Shown here in pieces: positions 43,902 to 53,761 of a stretch of DNA of 64,000 nt. The position numbers and the translations under genes are program-made. Positions within the stretch are counted from its first letter, which is position 1. Every line of letters begins with the position of its first letter. The notes under the pieces are model-generated. The model saw only the letters and a list, made by a program, of their open reading frames with translations. It did no database searches and was not told where the DNA came from. The DNA is from Undibacterium sp. YM2. Its GTDB lineage: Bacteria > Pseudomonadota > Gammaproteobacteria > Burkholderiales > Burkholderiaceae_D. The stretch covers positions 5,766,001-5,830,000 of the forward strand of contig NZ_AP018441.1 of NCBI RefSeq assembly GCF_009937975.1, in the 5' to 3' direction.

Positions 43902-44635
43902 TATGCGGGCTCCGTCAATTGCAAAAAGACTTCTTCCAGTGTGCCCGCAGTCTGGCTGGTCTGGTTGCGCAATTCTTCCAGCGTACCTTCAGCAATGAGC
44001 TTGCCGTTTTGTATGATGCCTATGCGCTCTGCCAGGCGTTCTGCCACGTCCAGAATGTGCGTCGTCAGGATAACGGTGCCACCCTGTTTGACATGGTTCA
44101 GCAAGACATCCTTGACCTGTCTGGCAGCAGCGGCGTCCAGACCCGTCAAAGGTTCATCGAGAATGATGAGCTCAGGCTGGTGTATCAAAGCACCGGCCAG
44201 CGCCAGCTTTTGCTTCATGCCGCGCGAGAAACCTTCGGTCAGTTCATCTGTGTGCTTCAATAAATCCAGCCATTCCAGCAATTCACGCGCCTTGGGTTCG
44301 GCGACTTCTGCCGGGACACCCCACAGGCCAGCGACAAATTCCAGGTACTCAAATGGCTTGAGCTTGTTGTACAGCATGGGGTCGTCAGGCAGGTAAGCGA
44401 GTTTGCTCTTGGCCAGTGCAGGGTCGGCAGCCAGTTCCTGTCCCAGTATATGGATGCTGCCAAAATCGGGGGAGATCAGCCCTGCCACCATGCGCAATGT
44501 CGTGGTCTTGCCCGCACCATTGGGGCCCAGCAAGGCATATAACTCACCACGACGCACGGTGAGGTTCAGGTTCTCTACGGCTGGGCGGCCAAAGTTCTTG
44601 CACAGCTTGTGCAACTCAAGGGCATTCACTGTCAT
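43901..44635 (-). CDS. ABC exporter ATP-binding protein
   Basis: 244 residues from the ATG at 44635 (a TTG at 44644 is less likely). Walker A GPNGAGKTT is near residues 37-45, the signature variant FSRGMKQKLALAGAL near 133-147, and Walker B LIILDEPLTGLD near 155. It is of the CcmA/NatA-like exporter ATPase type. It drives the adjacent multi-spanning permease. Transcript order is ATPase then permease. Confidence 0.9.
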   Translation of the reverse strand: MTVNALELHKLCKNFGRPAVENLNLTVRRGELYALLGPNGAGKTTTLRMVAGLISPDFGSIHILGQELAADPALAKSKLAYLPDDPMLYNKLKPFEYLEFVAGLWGVPAEVAEPKARELLEWLDLLKHTDELTEGFSRGMKQKLALAGALIHQPELIILDEPLTGLDAAAARQVKDVLLNHVKQGGTVILTTHILDVAERLAERIGIIQNGKLIAEGTLEELRNQTSQTAGTLEEVFLQLTEPA

Positions 44636-44780
44636 GTTCAGCAATGTTGTCTAAAAACCAGTCATTGTATGCCGAATTGGCGCTTATGCAAGCAGGTCGT
44701 TTTGGAGGAACAAAGATGCCGCACCCTGGCCGCAAAGGACAAGGTGCGTGCATGAAGAGAACAGCCCTGTAACTACTCCA

Positions 44781-45293
44781 TTAGCTGAATACCGGCACAT
44801 GCGGATCAACACCGCCGAAGCGGATTTCAGGATGACGATTACTGACGAGTTGCTGGATTTCTGCTATCCGCTTGAAGGGCACATCCACCATCAGCAAGAC
44901 TTTGCCGCTGTCTATGTCGTCCATAAAAGGCTGGAGACTGGAACTGGGTATGGACTTGGCTGCCTTGCCGGATGCCCAGGAGCCAAATAGCGAACCACCT
45001 ATTGCAGAGACCAGTACCGCCAGTATGCGCATTTCCATGCCTTCGGGCGGGAAGATGAGCCACAGTCCACCAGCCAGCAAACCAGCGATACCGCCGATGA
45101 GCATGCCAACTTCGGCACCATGTATGAGGTCAGTTTTCTGGAAAGAATTGGCTTCCGGCATATCGGCTGGCAGCGTGCCTTCCCTGGCGCAAAAATGCAT
45201 GTGTCGCTCATCTATGCGTGCAAGTAAAAGTTCATCGAGCATGGCCCTGGCGCTGGCCAGATCAGGCAACATGAAATACAGTCTGCGTCTCAT
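44781..45293 (-). CDS. Membrane protein with central glycine-rich helical hairpin, function unknown
   Basis: 170 residues from the ATG at 45293, chosen for the GGAGA site just upstream; a longer reading to 45407 is not supported. An N-terminal ferredoxin-like alpha/beta part (RRLYFMLPDLASARAMLDEL) is followed by a glycine-rich pair of hydrophobic segments (about 68-118, VGMLIGGIAGLLAGG and VLVSAIGGSLFGSWASG), and a C-terminal strand segment VLLMVDVPFKRIAEIQQLV. This layout resembles DUF1269/stress-type membrane proteins. No enzyme motif is seen. Confidence 0.65.
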   Translation of the reverse strand: MRRRLYFMLPDLASARAMLDELLLARIDERHMHFCAREGTLPADMPEANSFQKTDLIHGAEVGMLIGGIAGLLAGGLWLIFPPEGMEMRILAVLVSAIGGSLFGSWASGKAAKSIPSSSLQPFMDDIDSGKVLLMVDVPFKRIAEIQQLVSNRHPEIRFGGVDPHVPVFS

Positions 45294-45739
45294 GACTATC
45301 TCCATCAAGGTAAGAAAGCACTGAGGCAGTTGCGAGAATATCGCGGTGACCACCATGGTCAGGGGACAAGACAGCAAGCATCGTATGCTCTGCCGGGTCG
45401 CTTGCAAGATCTGCCGGGCCTATTGTTCAAGCTTGCCTGACCATCTTGGTTTTACAACAATCTCCAGCAGAAAAAACGACAGGATGTGCAACTGCCTTAA
45501 TCATTGTTATAGACAATTCCAGGCAAAATACAAATGGCAAATTACTCTCTTTCTGGACACTTATTTGGCAGAAAAAATCAGCCAAAGTGATAAAAATTCG
45601 CTTGACCAGCCCGGCCATAGCCTGAATACTGGAATTTCTCTGGGAACATGATTTTTTCCCAGACTTGCAAGCTTGGTAAAGCGACCAAAAAATGGCTGCA
45701 TCAAGCTATATTGGGCTACATTTGCAGTATGGGACTGAG
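45294..45739. other. Intergenic region, nothing convincing
   Basis: 446 bp between divergent genes. No credible ORF, repeat or RNA gene is seen; promoters for the flanking genes are presumably here. Confidence 0.5.
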
Positions 45740-46483
45740 ATGAGAAAATTCATTTTCCTGCTTGCTTTGCTATTCAACCTGCCCAGTCAGGCGCAGCCCG
45801 CTGCCGAAGGGCAAATCAAATGGGTCTCTGCAGAATTACCTCCGTATCTGTGGTTACAACATAATGTACCGCAAGGCTACGTCTATGAATTGATTGCGGC
45901 GATGTCTGCGCAACTGGGGCGCAAACCCGATCTGAGTATTTATCCCTGGGTCAGGGCAATCAAGATGACCAAGGAAGGTCAGAATTATGGCGTCTTCCCG
46001 CTGGACAGGACAGCAGACCGTGAAAGCAGTTTTAAATGGCTGATACATCTGGGCACAGCGCCTAACCGTTTTTTTGGCAAGCGCTCTGGCAGTGTCAATA
46101 TAGAAAACGCAACGCTGGAACAGTTGCGCGGCTTGCGTGTGGGTATAGTGCGTGGCTCTTCGCTGGAAAAAGATTTGCACGCCCAGAATTTCCGTAATAT
46201 CCAGTATGAAAAAGACTACCAGAGCCTGCTCAAGTTATTGCAACTGGGTGGCCTGGATGCCGTGTATTCCGGCTATGCCATCATGACATCAGCGATAGAA
46301 GAATATGGCTTCCGCCTGGAAGATTTCAGCACAGGTCTGAACATGGGCAGCGCCGAACTGTATATGGCCAGTTCCATGAATGTCAGTGAAGATGAAGAAC
46401 GGGCCTGGCGCAAAGCCTATGAAGTTTTACATAAAGATGGCACGGTACAAAAGCTGCGCAAGAAATATTTTTCCTGGGAATAG
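45740..46483 (+). CDS. Extracellular solute-binding protein, family 3-like
   Basis: 247 residues from the ATG at 45740; the first ORF codon at 45692 is too far from a signal sequence. A signal peptide (RKFIFLLALLFNLPSQA) is followed by WVSAELPPYLWLQHN and YPWVRAIKMTKEGQNYGVFPLDRTADRESSF, typical of SBP_bac_3-type proteins of the kind that are often orphan (no transporter nearby). The middle has LEQLRGLRVGIVRGSS. It may bind an amino acid or a related small molecule in the periplasm. Confidence 0.85.
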   Translation: MRKFIFLLALLFNLPSQAQPAAEGQIKWVSAELPPYLWLQHNVPQGYVYELIAAMSAQLGRKPDLSIYPWVRAIKMTKEGQNYGVFPLDRTADRESSFKWLIHLGTAPNRFFGKRSGSVNIENATLEQLRGLRVGIVRGSSLEKDLHAQNFRNIQYEKDYQSLLKLLQLGGLDAVYSGYAIMTSAIEEYGFRLEDFSTGLNMGSAELYMASSMNVSEDEERAWRKAYEVLHKDGTVQKLRKKYFSWE

Positions 46484-46515
46484 CAGCCCTGCTTTTTAAA
46501 CAAAAAGAGGGCTGC
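46483..46515. terminator. Hairpin between convergent genes
   Basis: GCAGCCCT / AGGGCTGC (8 bp) plus an inner CTTTTT / AAAAAG stem form one long hairpin starting at the stop codon of the solute-binding gene. It lacks a classical T-tail, so it may act as a weak or bidirectional terminator. Confidence 0.6.
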
Positions 46516-46538
46516 AATGATGGCAGCAATGGTGAGTC

Positions 46539-46931
46539 TCACCCTCCCATGGGCGTGCACAATTCCACCAAACTGCCATCCGGGCAACGCAAATAAGATA
46601 CCACCTGGCCCCAGGGTTTTTCAGCCGGGGCAGACAATTCCTGGGCACCCGCAGCAATTGCCTGCGCATGGGCAGCAGCCACGTCTGTAGTAGTAAATGC
46701 GACCTCCATGCCCAGCGGTTTTTCTGAGCTGTGTGCAGCCACATGACCGCAGGAATAATTCATATCGCCCATGGCGTGTGCAGCAAAAGCCAGCGTCGTG
46801 GCACCGGTATCGAGTTCGCCATACATGCCTGACTCATGCAGGAAACGGGTGGCAAATCCAAAGGCTTTTTCAAAAAAGGCCAGCGATGCGGCAACGTCAG
46901 GGACGTAGATAATGGTGTAAGCGAAGTTCAT
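46539..46931 (-). CDS. VOC family protein
   Basis: 130 residues after AAGGAA. FAYTIIYVPDVAASLAFFEKAFGFATRFL at the start and QVVSYLRCPDGSLVELCTPM at the end are the two halves of a glyoxalase/bleomycin-resistance fold. The usual first-position metal-binding His is replaced (AYTII), so metal dependence is uncertain. Substrate unknown. Confidence 0.83.
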   Translation of the reverse strand: MNFAYTIIYVPDVAASLAFFEKAFGFATRFLHESGMYGELDTGATTLAFAAHAMGDMNYSCGHVAAHSSEKPLGMEVAFTTTDVAAAHAQAIAAGAQELSAPAEKPWGQVVSYLRCPDGSLVELCTPMGG

Positions 46932-47007
46932 GACTCATTCCTTATTTTTTCAACAGACTGGAGCCGGACTCATCATGCAGGAGGAGTCCAGCTTAATGAC
47001 AAGGCAA

Positions 47008-49155
47008 TTATTCTTTAATACCCCATTGCGACAGCATCCAGGCCATATTGAATGCATTTTCACGCAGGGCATCATAACGGCCTGATGCACCACCATGCCC
47101 TGCTGCCATATTGGTTTTCAACAGCAGAGGATTTTTATCGGTTTTGAAATCACGCAGTTTGGCCACGTATTTGGCGGGCTCCCAGTACATGACCTGGCTG
47201 TCATTCAAGCCCGTGGTCACCAGTATGGCTGGATAAGCCTTGCGCGCGATATTGTCGTAGGGTGAATAGCTGCGCATATAGTCGTAGGCCGGTTTTTCAT
47301 TCGGGTTACCCCACTCCAGGTATTCACCCGTGGTCAAGGGCAAGCTGGCGTCCATCATGGTGTTCATGACATCAACAAAGGGCACGGCAGCATGCACGGC
47401 ATGGAACAAGTCAGGACGCATGTTCACGACTGCCCCCATCAGCAAACCACCGGCACTGCCGCCCTGGATGATGAGCCTGTCTGCACTGGTCCATTTCTGT
47501 TTGATTAGGTAGTCAGCACTGTCGATGAAATCATAGAAAGTGTTTTTCTTTTTCATCAGCATGCCATCTTCATGCCAGTGCTCACCCATGTCACGGCCAC
47601 CGCGTATATGCGCCTGCACATAAATAACGCCACGGTCCAGCATGCTCAGACGGCTGGAGGCAAAGGTCGCTTCGGTTGATATGCCATAGCTGCCATAAGA
47701 GTACAACAGCAAGGGAGCAGAACCATCCAGTTTCACTCCCTTTTTATACACGGCCCACAGTGGCACCTTGACGCCATCCCTGGCAGTCATCCACAGGCGG
47801 CGGCTCTCATATTTGCTGGCATCATAGCCACCCACCACTTCCTGCTGTTTGAGCACATAACGCTGGCCAGTCGCCATGTCCACATCCAGTGTCGTAGGTG
47901 GCGTCACGGGAGACTGATACGACATGCGGAAACGGGTGGCAGAAAATTCCGGCGTACCGCCGCCTATCGCAAGATAAACCGGATCATCAAATTTAACCGT
48001 TTTCCATTGCTTGCTGTTGAAATCATAGATGCGGGCACGGTTCAGGGCCTGGGTCTTTTCTGTAACGACCATATAATCCTTGAACAGGTCGGCACCAAAG
48101 ACCAGTACCTCAGGATCATGCTTGACCACTTCCTGCCAGTGCTTGCTGTCCGGTGTCGCCAGCGGCGCACGCACAACGCGGAAGTTCTTGGCATCCTTGT
48201 TAGTGACGATATACAAATCGCCATTGCGGTGTTCCAGATGATAGCGGTGGCCTTTATCACGACCCAGTACGCTGTGGAATTTTTCTTGCGGTTTATCTGC
48301 CGCCAACAGCATGACTTCACTGGTATCAGTGGCATGGATATTGACAACGATGAACTTCCTGTCGCGGGTGGTACCGACTTGCAGGTCAAACTGCTCGACG
48401 GCCTCATGCAGGACTTCTACTGGCGGCTTGCCTATCTCCATGCGGAACAGGCGGTCTGAGCGTTTGGTGGTGGCATCTTCCTGCACATAGAACAGGGTCT
48501 TGTTATCTGCAGCCCAGGCCATTGACGTCACACGTGGCTGGCTGTCGCTGAGTATTTCGCCGGTACGCAGATTCTTGATTTGTAACTGGTACTGGCGATA
48601 ACCCACCGTGTCTGTCGTATAAGCCAGCAATTGCTCATCCGGGCTGATGGAGCTGCCACCAACAGCAAAGAACTTTTGCCCCTTGGCCATTTCATTCTGA
48701 TCGAGCAGGATTTCTTCTGTGGCCTTGTCGTCATAAGCCATGTCAGAACCTGCACGACGGCGGCAATATAGCTGATATTGCTTGCCCGCCTCGGTACGCG
48801 AGTAATAATAGTAATTGCCACGGCGCACAGGTACGGACAAATCCACCTCTTTCATCCTGCCCTTGATTTCTGCATACAGTTTTTCCGACAGGGGCTTGAT
48901 GTCTGCAGTCAGTGCTTCGGTATAGGCATTTTCCGCATTCAGGTAGGCGATGACCTCAGGATTTTCTTTTTTTTGCAGCCAGCGATAATCGTCAGTGACG
49001 ACCTCGCCATGCCGGGTTTCCTGCCATTTGACCTTAGCTGCCACGGGCGGCACGGGAGAAGAGCCTGGTGTGGGCTCAGCGGCCAGCACCAGACCGGAAG
49101 TTGCCAGACCAAGTACACTGGCTGACATGAGTACAGACATCTTTTTGATAGACAC
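47008..49155 (-). CDS. ptrB: Oligopeptidase B (S9A), with signal peptide
   Basis: 715 residues, GTG start with CAGGAG upstream. A signal peptide (about residues 1-25, ending VLAA-EP) precedes the seven-bladed propeller (about 60-430) and the alpha/beta-hydrolase catalytic domain. Catalytic Ser is in IQGGSAGGLLMGA, Asp in GLNDSQVMYWEP and His in AAGHGGASGRYD. RGGRDMGEHWHEDG and PFVDVMNTMMDASLPLT are specific to the PtrB group, which cuts small peptides after Arg/Lys. Most PtrB are cytosolic, so the export signal is notable; periplasmic peptide turnover is likely. Confidence 0.92.
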   Translation of the reverse strand: MSIKKMSVLMSASVLGLATSGLVLAAEPTPGSSPVPPVAAKVKWQETRHGEVVTDDYRWLQKKENPEVIAYLNAENAYTEALTADIKPLSEKLYAEIKGRMKEVDLSVPVRRGNYYYYSRTEAGKQYQLYCRRRAGSDMAYDDKATEEILLDQNEMAKGQKFFAVGGSSISPDEQLLAYTTDTVGYRQYQLQIKNLRTGEILSDSQPRVTSMAWAADNKTLFYVQEDATTKRSDRLFRMEIGKPPVEVLHEAVEQFDLQVGTTRDRKFIVVNIHATDTSEVMLLAADKPQEKFHSVLGRDKGHRYHLEHRNGDLYIVTNKDAKNFRVVRAPLATPDSKHWQEVVKHDPEVLVFGADLFKDYMVVTEKTQALNRARIYDFNSKQWKTVKFDDPVYLAIGGGTPEFSATRFRMSYQSPVTPPTTLDVDMATGQRYVLKQQEVVGGYDASKYESRRLWMTARDGVKVPLWAVYKKGVKLDGSAPLLLYSYGSYGISTEATFASSRLSMLDRGVIYVQAHIRGGRDMGEHWHEDGMLMKKKNTFYDFIDSADYLIKQKWTSADRLIIQGGSAGGLLMGAVVNMRPDLFHAVHAAVPFVDVMNTMMDASLPLTTGEYLEWGNPNEKPAYDYMRSYSPYDNIARKAYPAILVTTGLNDSQVMYWEPAKYVAKLRDFKTDKNPLLLKTNMAAGHGGASGRYDALRENAFNMAWMLSQWGIKE

Positions 49156-49419
49156 TTCAACTCCTGTATGAAATTAATTAGGGCATTCTAAAGCGATGCC
49201 AACAAAACAAGGAAATTTTTCTTTCATTGCTGCAATGCGGGATTGATTGGCCTTCGTTGACCTTGAAACCAGCTGGTCATGAGACTGTTATAAACTAAAA
49301 AAGTTTTCATATATGTAATTTGAGCGGTGTCGTATGCCATTTTCATTTTTCGGCTATGCTTGCTCGATATTTTTTGCAAATCTGATTGCAAAGACAACAA
49401 AATCCTGAAGGAAGACACC

Positions 49420-51066
49420 GTGAGCACTCTGTTAAACCGACGCCTGGCACTACTCGATAGTGATGCAAACCGCCCGCTGCTGGCCGGTGGCCTGCGTGGC
49501 ATAGAAAGAGAAACCCTGCGCGTGAATGCCGATGGCAAGCTGGCCTTGACACCACATTCACCGGCACTGGGTTCTGCCTTGACGAATCCACAGATCACGA
49601 CGGATTATTCTGAATCCCTGCTGGAGTTCATCACCCCGGCTGAGCCAGACATTGCTACGGCACTGGAAGAACTCGACAATATCCACCGTTTTGCCTATAC
49701 CGTCATGGGCAATGAAATGCTGTGGCATCAATCCATGCCTTGCAGCCTGCCGGAAGAAAAAGACATCCCTATCGCCTGGTATGGCAATTCGCATATAGGC
49801 ATGATCAAGCACGTCTATCGCCGCGGCCTGGCCCTGCGTTATGGCAAAAGCATGCAATGCATCGCGGGCATACACTACAACTATTCCTTGTCTGAAGATT
49901 TGTGGAAAGTCTTGCAGCAGGCAGAAGGCAGCAAGGGCAGTGCCAAACATGTGCAATCCGAGAGTTACATCGCCCTGATACGCAATTTCCATCGCTATAG
50001 CTGGCTGCTGATGTATCTGTTCGGCGCCTCGCCTGCGCTATCGACACCCTTCCTGCGTGGCCGCCCGCATCAACTGGACACTTTATCAGACGATACCCTG
50101 TACCTGCCGTATGCGACCAGCCTGCGCATGAGTGATCTGGGTTACCAGAACAATGCCCAGTCCGGCCTGGTACCACCGTATAACACCTTGCTGGAATATA
50201 TGCGCAGCCTGTCGCTGGCAGTACGCCAACCCTACCCAGCGTATGAAAAAATAGGTACAAGGCAAAACGGTGAATGGGTGCAGATCAATACCAATGTACT
50301 GCAAATTGAGAACGAGTTTTATGCCACTATCAGACCCAAACGTGTCATCAAGACTGGTGAACGTCCAGTGGAAGCCCTGTGCGCACGTGGCGTGCAATAT
50401 ATAGAAGTGCGCTGCATGGACGTCAATCCTTTTGACCCGCTGGGCATCAGCCTCGAAACTTCACGTTTCCTCGATGCCTTCCTGCTGTTCTGTGCTTTGG
50501 AAGAAAGCCCTTTGACGAATCAGGTTGAAGGCGATGAAAATGTCGAGAATTTTGCGCTGACCGTCAAACAAGGCCGCCGCCCCGGCCTGATGCTGTCGCG
50601 CCAAGGCGAAGCCATTTCACTACAGGACTGGGGCAAGGAATTACTGGAACGTATCGCGCCGGTAGCAGCACTGCTCGATGCACAACGTGGTGATGGCAGC
50701 CATGCGCAGGCCATGCAGGTGCAGATTGAAAAACTGCACCACCCCGAACTGACGCCTTCAGCCAAAGTGCTTGATGCGATACGCGCCGCAAATAATTCTT
50801 TCACTCAGTTCGCCCTGCAGCAAAGCACGCTGCTGGCAGAAGAATTCCGCGCCCGCCCACCCGCACCAGAGCAACTGGCCTTGTATACCAGCATGGCAGA
50901 AAAATCATTGGCGGAGCAGGCAGAGATGGAGAGCACGCAAAGCGGCAGCTTTGATGAATTCATCACCCATTACGGCTCACGCACTTCCAGCGAAATATGC
51001 TGTGAATCCTTTAATGAGGCGGCCTTGATGCAAAATATGGAAGCACAAGCAACAACAGCAAATTAA
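49420..51066 (+). CDS. gshA: Glutamate-cysteine ligase
   Basis: 548 residues from the GTG at 49420, which has AAGGAAG upstream. The ORF is open from 49327, but the extra N-terminus has no ribosome site. Family motifs [14 protein letters not shown] and [13 protein letters not shown] (about 25-70) for glutamate and ATP/Mg binding are present, as are [11 protein letters not shown] and [21 protein letters not shown]. It makes gamma-glutamylcysteine, the first step of glutathione synthesis. A strong gap of 264 bp precedes it. Confidence 0.93.
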   Translation: MSTLLNRRLALLDSDANRPLLAGGLRGIERETLRVNADGKLALTPHSPALGSALTNPQITTDYSESLLEFITPAEPDIATALEELDNIHRFAYTVMGNEMLWHQSMPCSLPEEKDIPIAWYGNSHIGMIKHVYRRGLALRYGKSMQCIAGIHYNYSLSEDLWKVLQQAEGSKGSAKHVQSESYIALIRNFHRYSWLLMYLFGASPALSTPFLRGRPHQLDTLSDDTLYLPYATSLRMSDLGYQNNAQSGLVPPYNTLLEYMRSLSLAVRQPYPAYEKIGTRQNGEWVQINTNVLQIENEFYATIRPKRVIKTGERPVEALCARGVQYIEVRCMDVNPFDPLGISLETSRFLDAFLLFCALEESPLTNQVEGDENVENFALTVKQGRRPGLMLSRQGEAISLQDWGKELLERIAPVAALLDAQRGDGSHAQAMQVQIEKLHHPELTPSAKVLDAIRAANNSFTQFALQQSTLLAEEFRARPPAPEQLALYTSMAEKSLAEQAEMESTQSGSFDEFITHYGSRTSSEICCESFNEAALMQNMEAQATTAN

Positions 51067-51142
51067 TCTCTGCTTGATTTCTACTTTGTCAGGAGCTGTT
51101 GTGCGGCTGATGTTTGCCTCGCTACCGCCATAAGCTCCTGTC

Positions 51143-51367
51143 TTATTTCTTCTCTGTACCCTTGGTGCGCAAGTCTTCGCGCTGTTTTTCATATTGCTCG
51201 TAGCTAGTCTTGTTTTGCTGCAGGCAAGTCTTGCGTTCGTTCCAGTCCTGCAGTTTTTCACATTGTCGCTGGTTGGAGTCTTGTCCCAAGTCATAGACAA
51301 CCGCACAGCCTGTCATGGCGAGTTGGCTGGAAAGTATAAAGGACAAGGCGAGTAATTTTTTAAGCAT
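51143..51367 (-). CDS. Small lipoprotein, unknown function
   Basis: 74 residues. A signal ends in the lipobox LAMTGC, so Cys 21 should be lipid-modified. The mature part is about 54 residues, charged and helical, with two more cysteines (QRQCEKLQDWNERKTCLQQNK). It resembles many small betaproteobacterial envelope lipoproteins with no named role. Confidence 0.75.
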   Translation of the reverse strand: MLKKLLALSFILSSQLAMTGCAVVYDLGQDSNQRQCEKLQDWNERKTCLQQNKTSYEQYEKQREDLRTKGTEKK

Positions 51368-51483
51368 GGCAACCTGGGTAAATTTATTGAATCAAAGTAG
51401 TAATACGCTATAAGCTGCAAGATAGACAGGAGTAAGCCGAATTTAGTTCCGATGAAGTGTATTTACTCCACCAAAAACACAAA

Positions 51484-51510
51484 GCCCGCTTGTACAGAGC
51501 ACAAACGGGC
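51484..51510 (-). terminator. Terminator of the TIGR00266 gene
   Basis: Stem GCCCGCTTGT / ACAAACGGGC (9 of 10 pairs, 7-nt loop). On the minus strand it is followed by a T-rich sequence and lies 23 bp beyond the stop at 51533. Confidence 0.75.
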
Positions 51511-51532
51511 CAAGTTTCATAAAGAAAGCAGT

Positions 51533-52336
51533 TTATTCTTTTTCAAACAAATTGCCAAGACCACCAAGTACCGAGCCTTGCTCACCGCCCTGGCTGCCAC
51601 CAATTTTTGATGCGCCGACGATGCGGTTAGCCAGACGTGCCAGAGGCAGAGATTGCAGCCAGACTTTGCCAGGGCCGCGCAGGTGGGCAAAGAATATGCC
51701 TTCACCGCCGAACAAGGCTGTTTTAACGCCGCCAACAAACTTGATGTCGAAATCCACTTCCTGGGTAAACGCCACCACGCAGCCACTATCGACGCGCAGG
51801 GTTTGTCCAGGATGCAGGGTCTTTTCTATGATGGCACCACCGGCATGCACAAATGCCAGGCCGTCACCTTCGAGTTTTTGCAGGATAAAGCCTTCGCCGC
51901 CAAAGAAACCGGCACCCAGACGTTTTTGAAAGGCGATACCCAGTGACACGCCTTTGGCAGCACAAAGGAAGGCATCTTTCTGGCACAGCAGGGTACCACC
52001 GAGCTGATCCAGATGCATGGGGATGATCTTGCCAGGATAAGCCGCACCAAAGGCGACTTTTCGCTTGCCCACGCCACCGTTCATGAAGACCGTGGTGAAC
52101 AGGGATTCGCCTGTGACCAGGCGCTTGCCGGCACCCAGCAATTTACCAAAGATGCCAGTCTGACCGGCAGAACCATCGCCAAAGATGGTTTCCATCTGTA
52201 TGTCGTCTTCCATGTAGAACATGGTACCGGCTTCACCTATGGCAGCTTCGCCTGGATCGAGTTCGACTTCGACGAATTGCATATCGTCGCCAAAAATTTC
52301 ATAATCTATGACATCCATCGCCATGGTAGTTCCCAT
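51533..52336 (-). CDS. TIGR00266/AIM24 family protein
   Basis: 267 residues. The repeated glycine-rich beta strands are typical: [56 protein letters not shown] and [21 protein letters not shown] Gly/Ser-rich C-terminal tail follows. These tryptophan-RNA-binding-attenuator-like folds are widespread but have no firm bacterial function; the yeast homologue AIM24 is mitochondrial. The gene is monocistronic with its own terminator. Confidence 0.9.
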   Translation of the reverse strand: MGTTMAMDVIDYEIFGDDMQFVEVELDPGEAAIGEAGTMFYMEDDIQMETIFGDGSAGQTGIFGKLLGAGKRLVTGESLFTTVFMNGGVGKRKVAFGAAYPGKIIPMHLDQLGGTLLCQKDAFLCAAKGVSLGIAFQKRLGAGFFGGEGFILQKLEGDGLAFVHAGGAIIEKTLHPGQTLRVDSGCVVAFTQEVDFDIKFVGGVKTALFGGEGIFFAHLRGPGKVWLQSLPLARLANRIVGASKIGGSQGGEQGSVLGGLGNLFEKE

Positions 52337-52462
52337 ACAGTAAATTAATCCGCAGACCCATGCGGCAGTGCGGGCATTTTATGAAATTTTTGGGTTTTGG
52401 GGTAGGTGGTGGCAGCGGTAATATTCAGCGTAAATTACCGCAGCGCATGTCAGACAGTGTCT

Positions 52463-53011
52463 TTAGTCCAGCAGGACTGCCGTATTGAGCACAGTCGCAT
52501 ACTCACCCTGCAGATTGCTGAGCGCATTGATGTGCACTTCTTCAGCCGTCTGTGGTTTGCCAAGAAAATCCAGTCTGTCAAAACTGAAGCAGGCATCAGC
52601 CACTACCGTGGTGTTGAAACCGAGGTTACCAGCACTGCGGACCGTTGCCTCGACAGACATATTGGTACTGACACCGACGATCACGAGCTCCTTGATACCT
52701 CTTACATGCAGCCAGCGCTCCAGACCCGTATTGACGAAGGCATCCGTCACATTTTTCTCGACTACATATTCACTGACCAAAGGCAGTAATTTCTCTTGAA
52801 ATTCATTGCCTGGCTGGCCTGGCCAGAATACTGAAGCGGGTGAGCGCGACATGTGCCTGACATGCACAACAGGCCTGCCTGCCGCACGCCATGCTGCCAG
52901 CAACTGGCGTATATTTTCTTCTGCATCCGGGTTATTCCTGCGTCCAGATTTGGGGTCGGCCATGCCACGTTGCATGTCGATGATGATCAGGGCTGTCTCT
53001 TGTTTTTTCAT
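52463..53011 (-). CDS. Isochorismatase-fold hydrolase lacking the usual cysteine nucleophile
   Basis: 182 residues. The fold is clear: ALIIIDMQRGM with the catalytic Asp, the conserved Lys in VVEKNVTDAF, and ELVIVGVSTNMSVEATVRSA near residues 125-144. In cysteine hydrolases of this family the last block reads with Cys where Ser stands here (NMS instead of xxC). Isochorismatases such as EntB and PhzD also lack that Cys, so isochorismatase-like activity or no hydrolase activity is possible. The neighbour metallophosphoesterase gene ends 2 bp upstream. Confidence 0.85.
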   Translation of the reverse strand: MKKQETALIIIDMQRGMADPKSGRRNNPDAEENIRQLLAAWRAAGRPVVHVRHMSRSPASVFWPGQPGNEFQEKLLPLVSEYVVEKNVTDAFVNTGLERWLHVRGIKELVIVGVSTNMSVEATVRSAGNLGFNTTVVADACFSFDRLDFLGKPQTAEEVHINALSNLQGEYATVLNTAVLLD

Positions 53012-53013
53012 AT

Positions 53014-53742
53014 TTATCCGTTCATGTAGCCACTACTTAAGGCACACACCCAGTCTGCCCGCCCACGCAAGGCCGCAAGTTCTGCCATGTGTTGCCAGGC
53101 GTACGGAACATTGATCAGGCTGGCTGTCCAGCCATGCTGCCTCTTTTCCAGGATGGCATAACGCGCATCGGGTGAACCTGACTCTATCTTGTGCGGGTAA
53201 GGGTAATCATATTCGTAGGCAGGGTGACCAACACTGCCAGGATTGACGATGAGTTGCGCTACCGCCGTACGTACACTGCGGGCAACATGGCTATGGCCAC
53301 AGGCGATAACGGCTGCAGTTTGCGGTCCCAGTCTGTCCTGCACTTCTTGCGCAGTGGCATTCCTGTCGGCCACCTGCAGCAAGGTGGTGTTGTCGCTGGC
53401 TGGCGTGCCATGACAGAGCAAGACTTCTGCGTTCAGTTGCAGCACTGGTTTCAAACCCGCCATCCATGCTTTTTGTTCTGCTGTGGTTTGCTGGTGTGCA
53501 TACGCATCGCCAGAGCCTGAGCGCTCATTCAATTCCAGTATCTGGCGTTCATGATTGCCTGCCAGATGTATCCAGCCAGTTTGCGCCATCAAAAAATCTG
53601 CCGTCTCTTTTGGCAACAAGGGGCCAGACAGACTGTCACCGAGATTGACGACTTGATCAACAGCACGCAAGCGCAGATCGGCAGTAACTGCTTCCAGAGC
53701 GGCCAGATTACCGTGTATATCTGAAATCACTGCGATGCGCAT
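53014..53742 (-). CDS. Calcineurin-like metallophosphoesterase (YfcE/MJ0936-like)
   Basis: 242 residues after GGAGTAAAG. Metal-site motifs RIAVISDIHGNLAALEAV, VNLGDSLSGPL, LAGNHER and CGHSHVAR are all present, with VNPGSVGHP completing the site. It hydrolyses phosphodiesters or phosphomonoesters in the cytosol; the substrate is not known. It is followed after 2 bp by the isochorismatase-fold gene. Confidence 0.92.
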   Translation of the reverse strand: MRIAVISDIHGNLAALEAVTADLRLRAVDQVVNLGDSLSGPLLPKETADFLMAQTGWIHLAGNHERQILELNERSGSGDAYAHQQTTAEQKAWMAGLKPVLQLNAEVLLCHGTPASDNTTLLQVADRNATAQEVQDRLGPQTAAVIACGHSHVARSVRTAVAQLIVNPGSVGHPAYEYDYPYPHKIESGSPDARYAILEKRQHGWTASLINVPYAWQHMAELAALRGRADWVCALSSGYMNG

Positions 53743-53761
53743 TTGCTTTACTCCGCTTTAT

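Noticed and set aside
51085..51138. CAGGAGCT ... AGCTCCTG arms between gshA and the small lipoprotein gene
   Set aside because: 8-bp arms with a loop of over 30 nt and no T-run; too weak to call a terminator.
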